Source: Sphingomonas sp. 67-36
Lineage (GTDB): Bacteria > Pseudomonadota > Alphaproteobacteria > Sphingomonadales > Sphingomonadaceae
DNA length: 64,000 nt
Assembly (NCBI GenBank): GCA_001897375.1
Contig: MKSU01000026.1
Span: 16,175 to 80,174, forward strand
Direction: 5' to 3'
A program made the position numbers and the translations under genes. The notes under the pieces were generated by a model. That model was not told the origin of the DNA, searched no databases, and was given only the letters and a program-made list of their open reading frames with translations. Numbering within the stretch: the first letter of the stretch is position 1; each line of letters begins with the position of its first letter. This document shows, one piece after another, positions 19,900 through 28,496 of the stretch.

Positions 19900-20679
19900 G
19901 TGACGCGTTTGCAGGGAAAGGCCGCGCTGGTCGTCGGTGTCGCGCCGGGCAATCTTGGCGAGCATATCGCGTGGCGCTTCGCGGATGAAGGCGCGAAGGT
20001 GATGGTCGCCGGACGGCGCGCGGAACCGCTCGGCGAGGCGGCGGCGCGGATCGGCGCGCTCGCGCACGTCTGCGATATCGAGCAGGAAGCGGATATCCGC
20101 GCGCTGGTCGCGGCGGCGCGGGAACGGCTCGGCCGGATCGACGTGGCGGTGAACGCGACCGGCTGGGGGCTGCTCAAGCCCTTCGCCGAGCATAGCCGCG
20201 AGGAGCTCGAACGGATGTGCGCGGTCCAGTTCGTCGGGCCGTTCCAGTTGCTTCAGGCGTTGGTCGAAGCGATGCTGGCGGGGGGATCGATCATCCAGAT
20301 CTCCTCGGTGACGGCGACGATCATGTTCGATCATCACGCCGCCTATATGGGCACCAAGGCGGGGCTGGATCACGTCATCCGCTGCGTCGCGCACGAATAT
20401 GGCCACAAGGGCATCCGCGCCAATTCGCTCTCGCCCGGCGGGATCGCGGACACGCCGATGTCGGGCGGGGGGCTCGATCTGCCCAGGGTGCGCGAGCTTT
20501 ATGCGCGCGAAATTCCGCTTGGGCGGCCCGGCGTGGCGGCCGATGTGGCGGACGCCGCCTTGTGGCTGGCGAGCGATGAATCCGCCTTCGTCACCGGGCA
20601 GAACATCCATGTCAGCGGCGGCCAGACGCTCCGCCGCAATCCTTCGATCGGAGAGGTGTTCGCCGCCTTCACCGGGTGA
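19900..20679 (+). CDS. Short-chain dehydrogenase/reductase
   Basis: 259 residues from a GTG with GAGGAGAG just upstream. The cofactor motif is the variant VVGVAPGNLGEHIA instead of TGxxxGIG. NATGWG occupies the NNAG position; Ser in ISSVTATI and catalytic YMGTK are intact. The altered glycine motif resembles that of enoyl-reductase-like SDRs, so it may reduce a C=C rather than a ketone. Last gene of the 17970-20679 unit and convergent with the SnoaL gene at 20689. Confidence 0.9.
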   Translation: MTRLQGKAALVVGVAPGNLGEHIAWRFADEGAKVMVAGRRAEPLGEAAARIGALAHVCDIEQEADIRALVAAARERLGRIDVAVNATGWGLLKPFAEHSREELERMCAVQFVGPFQLLQALVEAMLAGGSIIQISSVTATIMFDHHAAYMGTKAGLDHVIRCVAHEYGHKGIRANSLSPGGIADTPMSGGGLDLPRVRELYAREIPLGRPGVAADVADAALWLASDESAFVTGQNIHVSGGQTLRRNPSIGEVFAAFTG

Positions 20680-20688
20680 CGGCGCGGC

Positions 20689-21234
20689 TCAGCCGCCGCG
20701 TTTCAGCAGGCGGAAGAAATCGTAGGAGGGATCGGCCGGGCCTGGCTGGCCCATTTTCGATCCGGCGAGGAACGGATGGTCGCGGTCGATGATCGACGGC
20801 GCATGGACGTTCGCCCAATCGGTGACGATCGCGCGGTGGAGGAACTTCCACTTGCCGTCGCGCCGCTCGTATCGGTCGAAATAGCGGCCGCCGACCAGCA
20901 CGTCGATCGGGCCGTCCGGCGTTCTCGCGCGATGCATGGCGAGCAGATAGACCTCGCCCTCCGCCTGATCGCCGTCGATCGCCAGATTGATCGTGGTGAC
21001 GTTGTGATGGAGGATTTCCATCGGCGCCTGTATCTCTGGCAGCCGGTCGATGAACTCCATCGCCGGCCCGCAGAAGAACGCGCCGTGATCGTCGATCGCA
21101 TCCTCGTGATAGAGCGTGCGCATCTTCGCATGATCGTGCCGGTCGGCGGCGTTGCAATAGGCGGTGACGAGCGCCCGGATCTCCTCGCGGTCGAGCAGGT
21201 CCTGGATGCGCGGATCGAGCGTCGTATCGGCCAT
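20689..21234 (-). CDS. SnoaL-like protein
   Basis: 181 residues of the SnoaL_4 fold: LLDREEIRALVTAYCNAADRHD, YHEDAIDDHGAFF, a sheet with GEVYLLAMHRAR and RRDGKWKFLHRAIVTDW. The YCNAADRHD and EDA...DDHG segments are the usual polar-pocket positions. Two close ATGs occur; GAGGAG abuts 21240 but is six bases from 21234, so 21234 is chosen. It follows the TonB receptor in the same direction across a perfect hairpin. Its reaction is unknown. Confidence 0.82.
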   Translation of the reverse strand: MADTTLDPRIQDLLDREEIRALVTAYCNAADRHDHAKMRTLYHEDAIDDHGAFFCGPAMEFIDRLPEIQAPMEILHHNVTTINLAIDGDQAEGEVYLLAMHRARTPDGPIDVLVGGRYFDRYERRDGKWKFLHRAIVTDWANVHAPSIIDRDHPFLAGSKMGQPGPADPSYDFFRLLKRGG

Positions 21235-21251
21235 CGCCATCTCCTCGCGAA

Positions 21252-21285
21252 ACGGGGACCGGCGCCCCCCGGCGCCGGTCCCCGT
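21252..21285 (-). terminator. Perfect 15-bp hairpin between TonB receptor and SnoaL gene
   Basis: Arms at 21252-21266 and 21271-21285 are fully complementary with a 4-nt loop. On the minus strand the stem is followed only by TTTCG, so it is a weak terminator, a processing site or an mRNA-stabilising 3' structure for the receptor message. Confidence 0.55.
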
Positions 21286-21293
21286 CGCCTGCG

Positions 21294-23714
21294 TCAAAAC
21301 TTCAGCGTCGCATCGACCCCAAAGGTGCGCGGCGGCCCATAGTTCACGCCGGCGATGCCGATCGACGGGCCGAAATCGATGCCCGCCTGCCGCGTGTGGT
21401 CGTTCAGCAGGTTGTCGGCATAGACGCTGACGCGCAGCTTCGTGCGCCCGCCGCCCAGATCGATATCCGACAGGCTGATCCGCGCGCTGAGCAGATCCTG
21501 CCCCGGATCGGCGATCGCGTCGTTCGCCGGGTTGAGCAGATCGATCGTGTGGAAATAGCGCTTGCTCGTATGCGCGTAATCGACGCGCAGCATCAGGTCG
21601 GCGAAGTCCAGCCGGTGCGATGCCTGCGCGCCGACATGCACCGTCCAGTTGGGGACATAGGGGAATTTCGCCTGTTTCGCATAATCGCCGACGATGCCGG
21701 TATTGGGATCGGCGAGCAGGAACTCGGTATAGGTCGGATCGACATAGCCGAGGCTGGCGTCGAACTGGACGCGCCTGATCGGTATCGCCAGCAGCTCAAG
21801 CTCGAAGCCCTGGTAGCGCGCGTTGGCGTTCGGGATGAAGCCGTTGCCGCCAGCATATTGCGGCACCTGAAGGTCGTCATAGTCGGTGCGGAACAGCGAA
21901 CCGTTCAGCCGCAGGCGGTGATCGAGGAACTCGCTCTTGAACCCGACTTCATAGGAGGTCGCCTTCTCCGGCTTGAAGGTGAAGGGGAAGGTGACGCCGG
22001 TCGCCAGATCCACGCCCGCGCGCGCGTCGAACCCGCCGGACTTGTAGCCGGTCGAGAAGCGCGCATAGGTGAGGATGTCCGGGGTCCACTGGAAGCTGAT
22101 CGACCCGAGGTACGACCAGTTGCTGAACGACAGGTCGCCGGTGCGCGACGGCCCCGGCGTGGCGCCCGGATTGGGCAGCTGGCCGGCGAAGGGCTGGGGA
22201 GTCGGGATGCTCGTCTCGTCGATCGAGCGGCTGTCATGGGTGTAGCGGAGACCGCCGGTCAGTTCGAGCCGCTGGCCGAGGATCATCGGCTTCCAGCTCA
22301 ACTGGCCGAAGCCGGCGACGGATTCGCTGCGCGTGTGATAGGCCATCGTCTGGCCGAGGTTGACGCCGATGAGGTCTATGCCCTGCCCGGTCAGCGCGTC
22401 GCCCACGGCGGCCGGATAGCCCAGCCCGGCGAGATAGGCCGGCGGCAGGACGATCGTGTAGTAATTGTCGTTCAGCTCGCTCGCGCGCTCGTTGAAATAA
22501 TAGGCGCCGAGGACGTAGCTCAACGTGTCGGTCTTGCCGAGGACCTGGAATTCCTCGCTGAACTGGCGCTGCCGCAGATCCTGGTTATAGGCCACGAACG
22601 GCGAGACGCGCTGCACCGAATAGAGCGTGGGCGAGGTGAAATCGACCACTTCGCCCATCAGGTTGCCGGCATAATTGGTCGGCTCGCTCGAATCCCAGCC
22701 GCGCCATGCGGTGATCGACTTGAAGGTCAGCGCCTTGCTCACCTCGTAAGCGGCGGTGATCGCCGTGCCATAGGTCTTCGCGGTCTGCTGGCCGACATAT
22801 TCGGTAGGCAGCTTGTCCTGATATTGCGGGCTGACCACGAAGGGGTCGCCGCCATAGGATGGCGAGCGCGCGAAATAGGTCGCGGCGGGCTGATAGGCGG
22901 AGATGATCTCGAACGGCCCGCGCTGACCCTTCGAATAGCTCCAGTCCGCCGACACGTCGACGGTCAGCTTGTCCCATTCGCCGTGGATCTTGCCCCAGGC
23001 GGCGGTGGTCTTGCGTGCGCCGGGATCGCGATCACGCGGGGTGTTGGGGTTGTCGACGAAGCCGTCGCGCTCGCTATGCGTCACCGCGAAGCTCGCTGAA
23101 AGGCCGCTGTTGCCCCACGCGCCGGTGTCGAGCGAGGCGCGGGTGAACCATGCATTGTAGCTGCCGTAGCCCGCCTTCAGCTCGGCGCCGAATTCCTGCG
23201 GGGGCTTCTTGGTGATGATGTTGATCGCGCCGGCGGTGGTGTTGCGGCCGTAGAGGGTGCCCTGCGGGCCGCGCAGCACCTCGATCCGCTCGGGATCGAC
23301 GAGGTCGAAGTTGTTCGCCGCCTGCCGGCCCAGATACACGCCGTCGAGATACATGCCGACGGGGCTGTCGATCGTCAGCAGCGGCTCGGCCGAGCCGATG
23401 CCGCGGATATAGGGCTGGGTGCCGGTGATGCTGCCCGAGGCTTCGGAGATCGCGACGTTGGGCACGAGCTGCGTGAGCTTGTCGACGCTCCTGAAATTGA
23501 GCTGGTCGAGCGTCTGCGCGCCCAGCGCGGAGACCGAGACCGGGGTCGACTGGATGCTTTCCTCCTGCCGGCGGGCGGTGACGACGACATCGGTGATGCG
23601 GCCCTCGTCCACGGCTGGCTTCTGCGCGGTGGCGTCCTGCGCCAAGGCGGGGGTGGCGAGCACGGCGGAAAGAACTGCCAGGCTGGCCGCGAAGCGGAGA
23701 TTGGCGCGTATCAT
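21294..23714 (-). CDS. TonB-dependent outer-membrane receptor
   Basis: 806 residues. Signal peptide MIRANLRFAASLAVL...TPALAQD, TonB-box region ITDVVVTARRQEESIQSTPV, plug motifs DGVYLGRQ and IEVLRGPQGTLYGRNTTAGAI, and a barrel ending in DATLKF. Energy-coupled import of the pathway substrate or of a siderophore-like compound. It is distinct from the receptor at 4177, so the two may import different substrates. It follows the SRPBCC gene by 134 bases on the same strand. The frame extends further upstream, but only as the other-phase shadow of the SRPBCC gene. Confidence 0.95.
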   Translation of the reverse strand: MIRANLRFAASLAVLSAVLATPALAQDATAQKPAVDEGRITDVVVTARRQEESIQSTPVSVSALGAQTLDQLNFRSVDKLTQLVPNVAISEASGSITGTQPYIRGIGSAEPLLTIDSPVGMYLDGVYLGRQAANNFDLVDPERIEVLRGPQGTLYGRNTTAGAINIITKKPPQEFGAELKAGYGSYNAWFTRASLDTGAWGNSGLSASFAVTHSERDGFVDNPNTPRDRDPGARKTTAAWGKIHGEWDKLTVDVSADWSYSKGQRGPFEIISAYQPAATYFARSPSYGGDPFVVSPQYQDKLPTEYVGQQTAKTYGTAITAAYEVSKALTFKSITAWRGWDSSEPTNYAGNLMGEVVDFTSPTLYSVQRVSPFVAYNQDLRQRQFSEEFQVLGKTDTLSYVLGAYYFNERASELNDNYYTIVLPPAYLAGLGYPAAVGDALTGQGIDLIGVNLGQTMAYHTRSESVAGFGQLSWKPMILGQRLELTGGLRYTHDSRSIDETSIPTPQPFAGQLPNPGATPGPSRTGDLSFSNWSYLGSISFQWTPDILTYARFSTGYKSGGFDARAGVDLATGVTFPFTFKPEKATSYEVGFKSEFLDHRLRLNGSLFRTDYDDLQVPQYAGGNGFIPNANARYQGFELELLAIPIRRVQFDASLGYVDPTYTEFLLADPNTGIVGDYAKQAKFPYVPNWTVHVGAQASHRLDFADLMLRVDYAHTSKRYFHTIDLLNPANDAIADPGQDLLSARISLSDIDLGGGRTKLRVSVYADNLLNDHTRQAGIDFGPSIGIAGVNYGPPRTFGVDATLKF

Positions 23715-23848
23715 TATCGAATACTCCCTGAAGATCGGAAAATGGTTGCGTCGCCGCGCCGAAGGCGCACCGGGCGGGAAAGGGCGAGCGATGATGGCCG
23801 GATCGGGGATGCGGCTGTCCGATCCGTTCGATCCCCCCGGGCTTGTGG

Positions 23849-24355
23849 TCATGGCGCCGCCCGCCGCGCGGCGTACATCGCCTCGGCGCGCGTCTTGAGC
23901 GCCCGCGCGGTATCGTCGAATGCCCGCTTCACCCACGGGCCGCAGAAGCGCATCACATGGATGCCGTTGTCGCCGAGGAAAGCGTCGGTGGACTGATAAG
24001 CTGATCGCTCCGGCCCCAGCGCCTCGACGATCTGGTCGCGTCGCGCGGGATAGGGCCACGCATCGTCATGCGGGAGCTGCCACGAGAGCAGCTTCTCCGG
24101 CTCGAAGGCGCAGACATATTCGCAATTGGGAAAGGTGGCGTCCGGCTCGGTATAGCTTTTCAGCACCATGTTGACCGGCGCGCCCATCTCCAGCGTGGAG
24201 TCGGCGGCGATGCAGAACGGGTTCCATTCGCCGTAGCGAGGAAGGTCGATCAGGATTTCCCAGACCAGGGCGGCGGGGGCGTCGATCTCGATCCGGTCGG
24301 AGCGCACCACTGCGTCGGGATTGAACCAAGTGAGGCGGCTTTCACCCTCCCGCAT
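23849..24355 (-). CDS. SRPBCC (START/Bet v1-like) domain protein
   Basis: 168 residues of the polyketide-cyclase/SRPBCC fold: the N-terminal strand VVRSDRIEIDAPAALVWEIL, LPRYGEWNPFC, PVNMVLKSY, and CEYVCAFEPEKLLSWQLP. These proteins bind hydrophobic ligands in a deep cavity, some catalysing cyclisation or dehydration. AGGAGAGG precedes the ATG at 24355; the in-frame ATG at 24379 lacks one. Upstream lie two half-sites of the inverted-repeat family (24409 and 24455). Probably co-transcribed with the TonB receptor downstream. A steroid or terpenoid carrier is a plausible guess. Confidence 0.85.
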   Translation of the reverse strand: MREGESRLTWFNPDAVVRSDRIEIDAPAALVWEILIDLPRYGEWNPFCIAADSTLEMGAPVNMVLKSYTEPDATFPNCEYVCAFEPEKLLSWQLPHDDAWPYPARRDQIVEALGPERSAYQSTDAFLGDNGIHVMRFCGPWVKRAFDDTARALKTRAEAMYAARRAAP

Positions 24356-24408
24356 TTTTCCTCTCCTTCTGATCCGCATTTTGTTGTCGAACGGCTATGG
24401 TGCCGTCG

Positions 24409-24465
24409 CTTTGCGTAAGATTGTGCCGTTGTGGGCTAGATGGCGTCAAGCAATAATTACGCATT
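24409..24465. promoter_or_regulatory. Two isolated half-sites of the inverted-repeat family
   Basis: CTTTGCGTAAG (24409-24419) and AATTACGCATT (24455-24465) match the left and right arm types, but their CG steps are 46 bp apart rather than 24. They lie upstream of the SRPBCC/TonB-receptor genes. Confidence 0.45.
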
Positions 24466-24563
24466 TCATTAGGCATTCATGGAAAATGCCAGCGTTTGCG
24501 AAAGCATGATGCGTTCTTGCCACAAGATCGGCGGTTTGCAGGCCAACCGCCCCCGGCCGGCGT

Positions 24564-25112
24564 TCATCCCGAGAAATCAAGCTCCTGTCCGGCGCTGACA
24601 CCGTCCCACTTGCGCGAGGCCGCGGCGCCAGTCTCGAAGCCGTCAAGCGTCGCGGGCGTCGCCTCGATCAGTTCGAGCAGCATCGCGGGATCGTCCGGCG
24701 CTTGCAGATAGGCGACGCGCGTCGCGCCGCCGCCCGCTTCGGCCTCGAACAGGAGGTCGAGTCCGCCCTTCGCCGCCGTCTCCTTCGCGGCGGCGACATC
24801 GTCCACCAGCCAGGCGACATGATGCATCCCGACCCGCACCCGCCCGCTTTCGTCATGATAAGGCGAGGGACCGCGCCCGTGCGGGCGGATGATCTCGATC
24901 TGCATCCCGTCCTGATAGGACAGCGCGACGTCGATCGTGACGCGCGCCGGTCGGCCGCGATAGCGCCCCTCGAGCGCGACGTTGCGATAGACGGTCCACG
25001 GCCCGATGCCGGCGAAGGCGCGCCAGCGGCCGGTCGCGGCGTCGAGGTCCTCGGTCAGCCAGGCGATCTGGCGGATCGGGCCGAGCGTCGCGATCAGCCC
25101 GTCACGCATCAT
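24564..25112 (-). CDS. VOC-family (glyoxalase-like) protein
   Basis: 182 residues with one VOC unit pair: PIRQIAWLTEDLDAATGRW, GMHHVAWLVDDVAAAKE, and AMLLELIEA near the end. The first metal-ligand His is Gln (IRQIAW), while the second His (MHHVAW) and the Glu (LLELIE) remain. The metal site is therefore incomplete, and the protein may be an epimerase-like or binding relative. GAAGG lies six bases before the ATG. The start is 11 bases inside the FMN reductase gene, so both are translated from one message. Confidence 0.82.
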   Translation of the reverse strand: MMRDGLIATLGPIRQIAWLTEDLDAATGRWRAFAGIGPWTVYRNVALEGRYRGRPARVTIDVALSYQDGMQIEIIRPHGRGPSPYHDESGRVRVGMHHVAWLVDDVAAAKETAAKGGLDLLFEAEAGGGATRVAYLQAPDDPAMLLELIEATPATLDGFETGAAASRKWDGVSAGQELDFSG

Positions 25113-25707
25113 GATCGGCCTTCGCCAGTTCGAGAATGTTCCGGGCGCGCGCCGCCGTCGCGATTTCCCGGCCCATCTGTTCCAGCATCGTCGCGATCTT
25201 CGAATCCGGACAGGTGCCGTCCGCCGCGAACACCGGCTCGGCGGTGTTGATCGCCACGCCCATCGGCGTGTTCCACCCGCGCAGCGCGTGGACGATGTTG
25301 CGCAGCGCGGTCAGCGTGTTGACCGCGCCCTGCCAGCCCGCGCCGGTCGCGAGGCTGCCGACGGGGCGCCCGTGAAAATAGGGCATCGGATCGTTGCGCA
25401 TGTCCTCGGTGTAATCGAGGGCGTTCTTGACCAGCCCGGAGATGCTGCCGTGATAGCCGGGCGAGCCGATGATGACGCCGTCGGCGCGGCGCAGGGTGTC
25501 GACCATCGCGCGCGCGGTGTCGCTGCGGTCGGCGCTGGATGGATTGAACAGCGGCATGTCGAGTTGCGCGCCGGCGATGAGCTTCACTTCCGCGCCCTCG
25601 GCTTCGGCGCCCCTGAGCGCGAGCACGAGCGCCTTTTCGGTAGAGGAATCGGGTTTCAGCGTGCCGCCGATCGCGACGACGAAGGGGCGCGGCCTGGAAT
25701 CGGTCAT
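25102..25707 (-). CDS. NADPH-dependent FMN reductase
   Basis: 201 residues of the flavodoxin-like FMN reductase family: FVVAIGGTLKPDSSTEKAL forms the phosphate loop, PLFNP follows, and GSPGYHGSISGLVKNALDY is the conserved flavin/dimer motif. It would supply FMNH2 to two-component monooxygenases; the LLM enzyme at 16760 is the obvious candidate client in this window. It heads the minus-strand unit with the VOC gene. Divergent from the ketosteroid isomerase gene, with a wide inverted repeat in between. Its ATG overlaps the stop of a possible 45-codon leader frame. Confidence 0.92.
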   Translation of the reverse strand: MTDSRPRPFVVAIGGTLKPDSSTEKALVLALRGAEAEGAEVKLIAGAQLDMPLFNPSSADRSDTARAMVDTLRRADGVIIGSPGYHGSISGLVKNALDYTEDMRNDPMPYFHGRPVGSLATGAGWQGAVNTLTALRNIVHALRGWNTPMGVAINTAEPVFAADGTCPDSKIATMLEQMGREIATAARARNILELAKADHDA

Positions 25708-25841
25708 TGGGCGAGCCTTTTCGTTTGCGGGTTCGGCGTGGCGGGCATCCGCGCGATCAGGTGTTCGCCGCGGATCGGGCGAGCCAGGGCCGGGGCTGTC
25801 ATTGCGCGGCGGCGCGGCATTCGCACTGGTCTAACGCTCAT
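25704..25841 (-). CDS. Possible 45-residue leader peptide (hypothetical)
   Basis: A short frame, MSVRPVRMPRRRAMTAPALA onwards, ending on an ATGA shared with the FMN reductase start. GGAGAGG stands about 10 bases before its ATG. It is Arg/Pro-rich with no recognised family, so it may be a translational-coupling leader or merely an open frame in GC-rich DNA. Apart from this frame and the inverted repeat at 25985, the stretch 25708-26095 shows no other gene. Confidence 0.3.
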   Translation of the reverse strand: MSVRPVRMPRRRAMTAPALARPIRGEHLIARMPATPNPQTKRLAQ

Positions 25842-25984
25842 CAGGCGACTGCCTCTCCGTTCATCATGGCACGTATTGCGGTAGCGCCATCGTGGACGGG
25901 AAAAATCATCCAGTTGGACTAGTGCGGTCCATTTTTCGCGCTTTTTTGAGCGCACTCCAATGAGTATGGTGCGATATGTTTTGG

Positions 25985-26020
25985 ATTTGCGTATAAATGA
26001 TGCTGTAATTATACGCATTC
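25985..26020. promoter_or_regulatory. Wide inverted-repeat operator, site 4 (divergent FMN reductase / isomerase)
   Basis: Arms ATTTGCGTATA (25985-25995) and ATTATACGCAT (26008-26018) are inverted; CG steps at 25990 and 26014 are 24 bp apart. It lies between the minus-strand reductase unit and the ketosteroid isomerase at 26096. Confidence 0.72.
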
Positions 26021-26095
26021 ATTCTGAGACATAAATCGGCCCGATAGACCGTTCTGCCACAAACCGTTCGCCGCCATCCCGGAATAGGAGAAACC

Positions 26096-26467
26096 ATGCC
26101 GAGCCATGAGGATAAGGTCCGCGTCGTCGAAACCTATATCGCGGCGTTCGCCAAGGGGGATCCGGAGGCGGTGGTCGCCCTGTTCGCCGAGGATGCGACG
26201 GTAGAGGATCCGGTCGGTTCGCCCGCACATCATGGGCGCGATGCGATCCGCGCCTTCTACGTCGCGTCGATGGCGACCGGCGCGAAGCTGACGCTCGAAG
26301 GGCCGGTGCGGACCACAGCCGATTACGCCGCCTTCGCATTTTCGGTGTCGCTGAATTACGGCGGCGAGAAGCGCGTGGACGTGATCGACACCTTCCGCTT
26401 CGACGAGGCCGGCAAGGTGATCGAGATGCGCGCCTATTTCGGCCCGGACAACATGCAAGGATTTTGA
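26096..26467 (+). CDS. ksi: Steroid delta-5-3-ketoisomerase (KSI) homologue
   Basis: 123 residues, the length of Comamonas and Pseudomonas ketosteroid isomerases. All three catalytic residues can be placed: Tyr14 (VETYIAAF), Asp38 in DATVEDPVG, and Asp98 in [13 protein letters not shown]. The stretches [14 protein letters not shown] and [12 protein letters not shown] are very close to the classic enzyme as I remember it. KSI shifts a beta,gamma-enone double bond to the conjugated position. It is followed four bases later by a thiolase. This is the best single piece of evidence that the block handles steroid-like 3-keto compounds, although SnoaL-fold relatives exist with other substrates. Confidence 0.88.
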   Translation: MPSHEDKVRVVETYIAAFAKGDPEAVVALFAEDATVEDPVGSPAHHGRDAIRAFYVASMATGAKLTLEGPVRTTADYAAFAFSVSLNYGGEKRVDVIDTFRFDEAGKVIEMRAYFGPDNMQGF

Positions 26468-26471
26468 GGAT

Positions 26472-27668
26472 ATGCGCGAAGCCGTCATCGTCTCCACCGC
26501 CCGCACGGGCATCGGCAAGGCCTATCGCGGCGCCTTCAACATGACCGAGGCGCCCGCGCTCGCCGGCCATGTCGCGAAGGCGGCGGTCGAGCGCGCGGGG
26601 ATCGACCCAGCGCGGATCGACGACGTCATCATGGGCGTCGGCAACCAGTGGCTGACGCAGGCGGCCAATGTCGGGCGGCTCACCCCGCTAGTCGCGGGCA
26701 TCCCGAACACGGTGGCGGGCATGTCGCTCGATCGCAAATGCTCCTCCGGGCTGAACGCGATCGCGCTCGCCGCGCGGTCGATCATCGCGGGCGACAACGA
26801 CGTGGTGCTGGCGGGCGGCGTCGAGAGCATCTCGATGACGATCAACAAGGATGCGCCGCGCTACCAGAACCAGTCGGCCAAGGCGGCCGATCCGGCGATC
26901 TACATCCAGATGATCGAGACGGCGGAGATCGTCGCCGAACGCTATAACGTCAGCCGCGAGGCGCAGGACGAGTTCGGCGCGCTCAGCCAGCAGCGCGCCG
27001 CCGCCGGGCAGGCCGCCGGCAAGTTCGCCGACGAGATCGTGCCGATCACGGTGGAGAAGCAACTCTACGAGAAGGACGGCAGCAAGGCGGGCACCGAGAC
27101 GGTGACGCTCGATCGCGACGAGGGCGTGCGCGCGGGCACCACCTATGAGGCGCTCGCCGCGTTGAAGCCGGTGTGGAAGGACGGCGAGTTCGTGAAGGAG
27201 GGCCGGTTCGTCACCGCCGGCAACGCCAGCCAGCTTTCCGACGGCGCCTCCGCGCAGATCGTGATGGACCGCGCGGCGGCGGAGCGCGAGGGGCTGCCGA
27301 TCCTCGGCGTCTATCGCGGCTTCCAGGTCGCCGGCTGCCGCCCCGACGAGATGGGGATCGGCCCGGTCTTCGCGGTGCCGAAATTGCTGGAGCGCGCGGG
27401 CCTCACGGTCGACGACATCGGCCTGTGGGAGTTGAACGAGGCGTTCGCCAGCCAGGCGCTCTATTGCCGCGACCGTCTCGGGATCGACCCGGACAGGCTC
27501 AACGTCAACGGCGGCGCGATCGCGATCGGCCATCCGTTCGGCATGACCGGCAGCCGCCTGACCGGCCACGCGCTGATCGAGGGCAAGCGGCGAGGCGTGC
27601 GGTACGTCGTCGTGTCGATGTGCGTGGCGGGCGGCATGGGCGCGGCCGGATTGTTCGAGATCGTCTGA
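26472..27668 (+). CDS. Acetyl-CoA acyltransferase (thiolase)
   Basis: 398 residues of a classical thiolase: nucleophile Cys90 (DRKCSSGLN), His354 ([12 protein letters not shown]) and Cys384 ([10 protein letters not shown]). It cleaves a 3-ketoacyl-CoA with CoA, as in side-chain or ring beta-oxidation. GHPFGMTG rather than GHPxGxSG is a small variant. The start is four bases after the isomerase stop and an SDR follows 11 bases later, forming a plus-strand operon 26096-28429. No acyl-CoA dehydrogenase or hydratase is present nearby, so the rest of the cycle must be elsewhere. Confidence 0.94.
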   Translation: MREAVIVSTARTGIGKAYRGAFNMTEAPALAGHVAKAAVERAGIDPARIDDVIMGVGNQWLTQAANVGRLTPLVAGIPNTVAGMSLDRKCSSGLNAIALAARSIIAGDNDVVLAGGVESISMTINKDAPRYQNQSAKAADPAIYIQMIETAEIVAERYNVSREAQDEFGALSQQRAAAGQAAGKFADEIVPITVEKQLYEKDGSKAGTETVTLDRDEGVRAGTTYEALAALKPVWKDGEFVKEGRFVTAGNASQLSDGASAQIVMDRAAAEREGLPILGVYRGFQVAGCRPDEMGIGPVFAVPKLLERAGLTVDDIGLWELNEAFASQALYCRDRLGIDPDRLNVNGGAIAIGHPFGMTGSRLTGHALIEGKRRGVRYVVVSMCVAGGMGAAGLFEIV

Positions 27669-27679
27669 GAGGAAGCGTG

Positions 27680-28429
27680 ATGGCTGGATTGTTCGAAGGG
27701 AAGACCGCGTTCGTCACCGGCGGGGGCAGCGGCATCGGTCGCGCCACCGCGCTTGCCTTCGCGGCGGAAGGGGCGAAGGTCGTCGTCGCCGACCTGAAGG
27801 GCGCCGATGCGGTCGCCGCCGAAATCACCGCGGCGGGCGGCGAGGTGTTCGCGATAGAGCTGGACGTGACCGACGAGGCGGCGGTCAATGCCGCGGTCGA
27901 TGCGGTGGTGGCGCGCTGGGGGCGCCTCGATTGCGCCTTCAACAATGCCGGCGTGACGCTGGAGATGCTCGGCACGCCGTGGGGCGACCTCGCCGCCTAT
28001 GACCGCACCGTCGCGATCAACCAGCGCGGCGTGGTGCTGTGCATGGCGGCGGAACTGCGCCACATGGCCGCGCAAAAGAGCGGGGCGATCGTCAACACCT
28101 CCTCGATCGCGGGCCTGTCCGGCGCGGGCGGGGCGGCCTATTGCGCCAGCAAACATGCGGTGATCGGCCTCACCCGCTCGGCCGCGCTGCGCTTCGCGGC
28201 GGAAGGCATCCGCGTCAACGCGGTCTGCCCCGGCGTGATCGCCACGGCGATGACCGCGCCGATCGCGGCCGATCCGCAGGGCAAGGCCGTGCTCGACCAG
28301 ATGATGCCGATCGGCCGGATGGGCGAGGCGCGCGAGATCGCCGATGCGGTGATCTTCCTCTGCTCCGACAAGGCGAGCTTCATCACCGGCCACCCGCTTG
28401 CGGTCGACGGTGGCTTTGCCGCTCGCTGA
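27680..28429 (+). CDS. Short-chain dehydrogenase/reductase
   Basis: 249 residues: TGGGSGIGRA motif, NNAGV, Ser in NTSSIAGL and catalytic YCASK, followed by CPGVIATAMT and VDGGF. ADLKGADA after the second strand (acidic residue) suggests NAD. GAGAGGAAG lies just before ATG 27680; the longer open frame upstream is the shadow of the thiolase. It could be a 3-hydroxyacyl-CoA or hydroxysteroid dehydrogenase supplying the thiolase. Third gene of the KSI operon. Confidence 0.93.
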   Translation: MAGLFEGKTAFVTGGGSGIGRATALAFAAEGAKVVVADLKGADAVAAEITAAGGEVFAIELDVTDEAAVNAAVDAVVARWGRLDCAFNNAGVTLEMLGTPWGDLAAYDRTVAINQRGVVLCMAAELRHMAAQKSGAIVNTSSIAGLSGAGGAAYCASKHAVIGLTRSAALRFAAEGIRVNAVCPGVIATAMTAPIAADPQGKAVLDQMMPIGRMGEAREIADAVIFLCSDKASFITGHPLAVDGGFAAR

Positions 28430-28496
28430 CGGCGGCGAAGCGTGTTGACGGCCCGGCGCGGGTAGCTACACCTGCGCCGCGATTTGGAGACATGCG

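Noticed and set aside
24564-25112. Functional extradiol dioxygenase
   Set aside because: The first metal His is Gln, so an intact 2-His-1-Glu site is lacking; it is called only a VOC-family protein.
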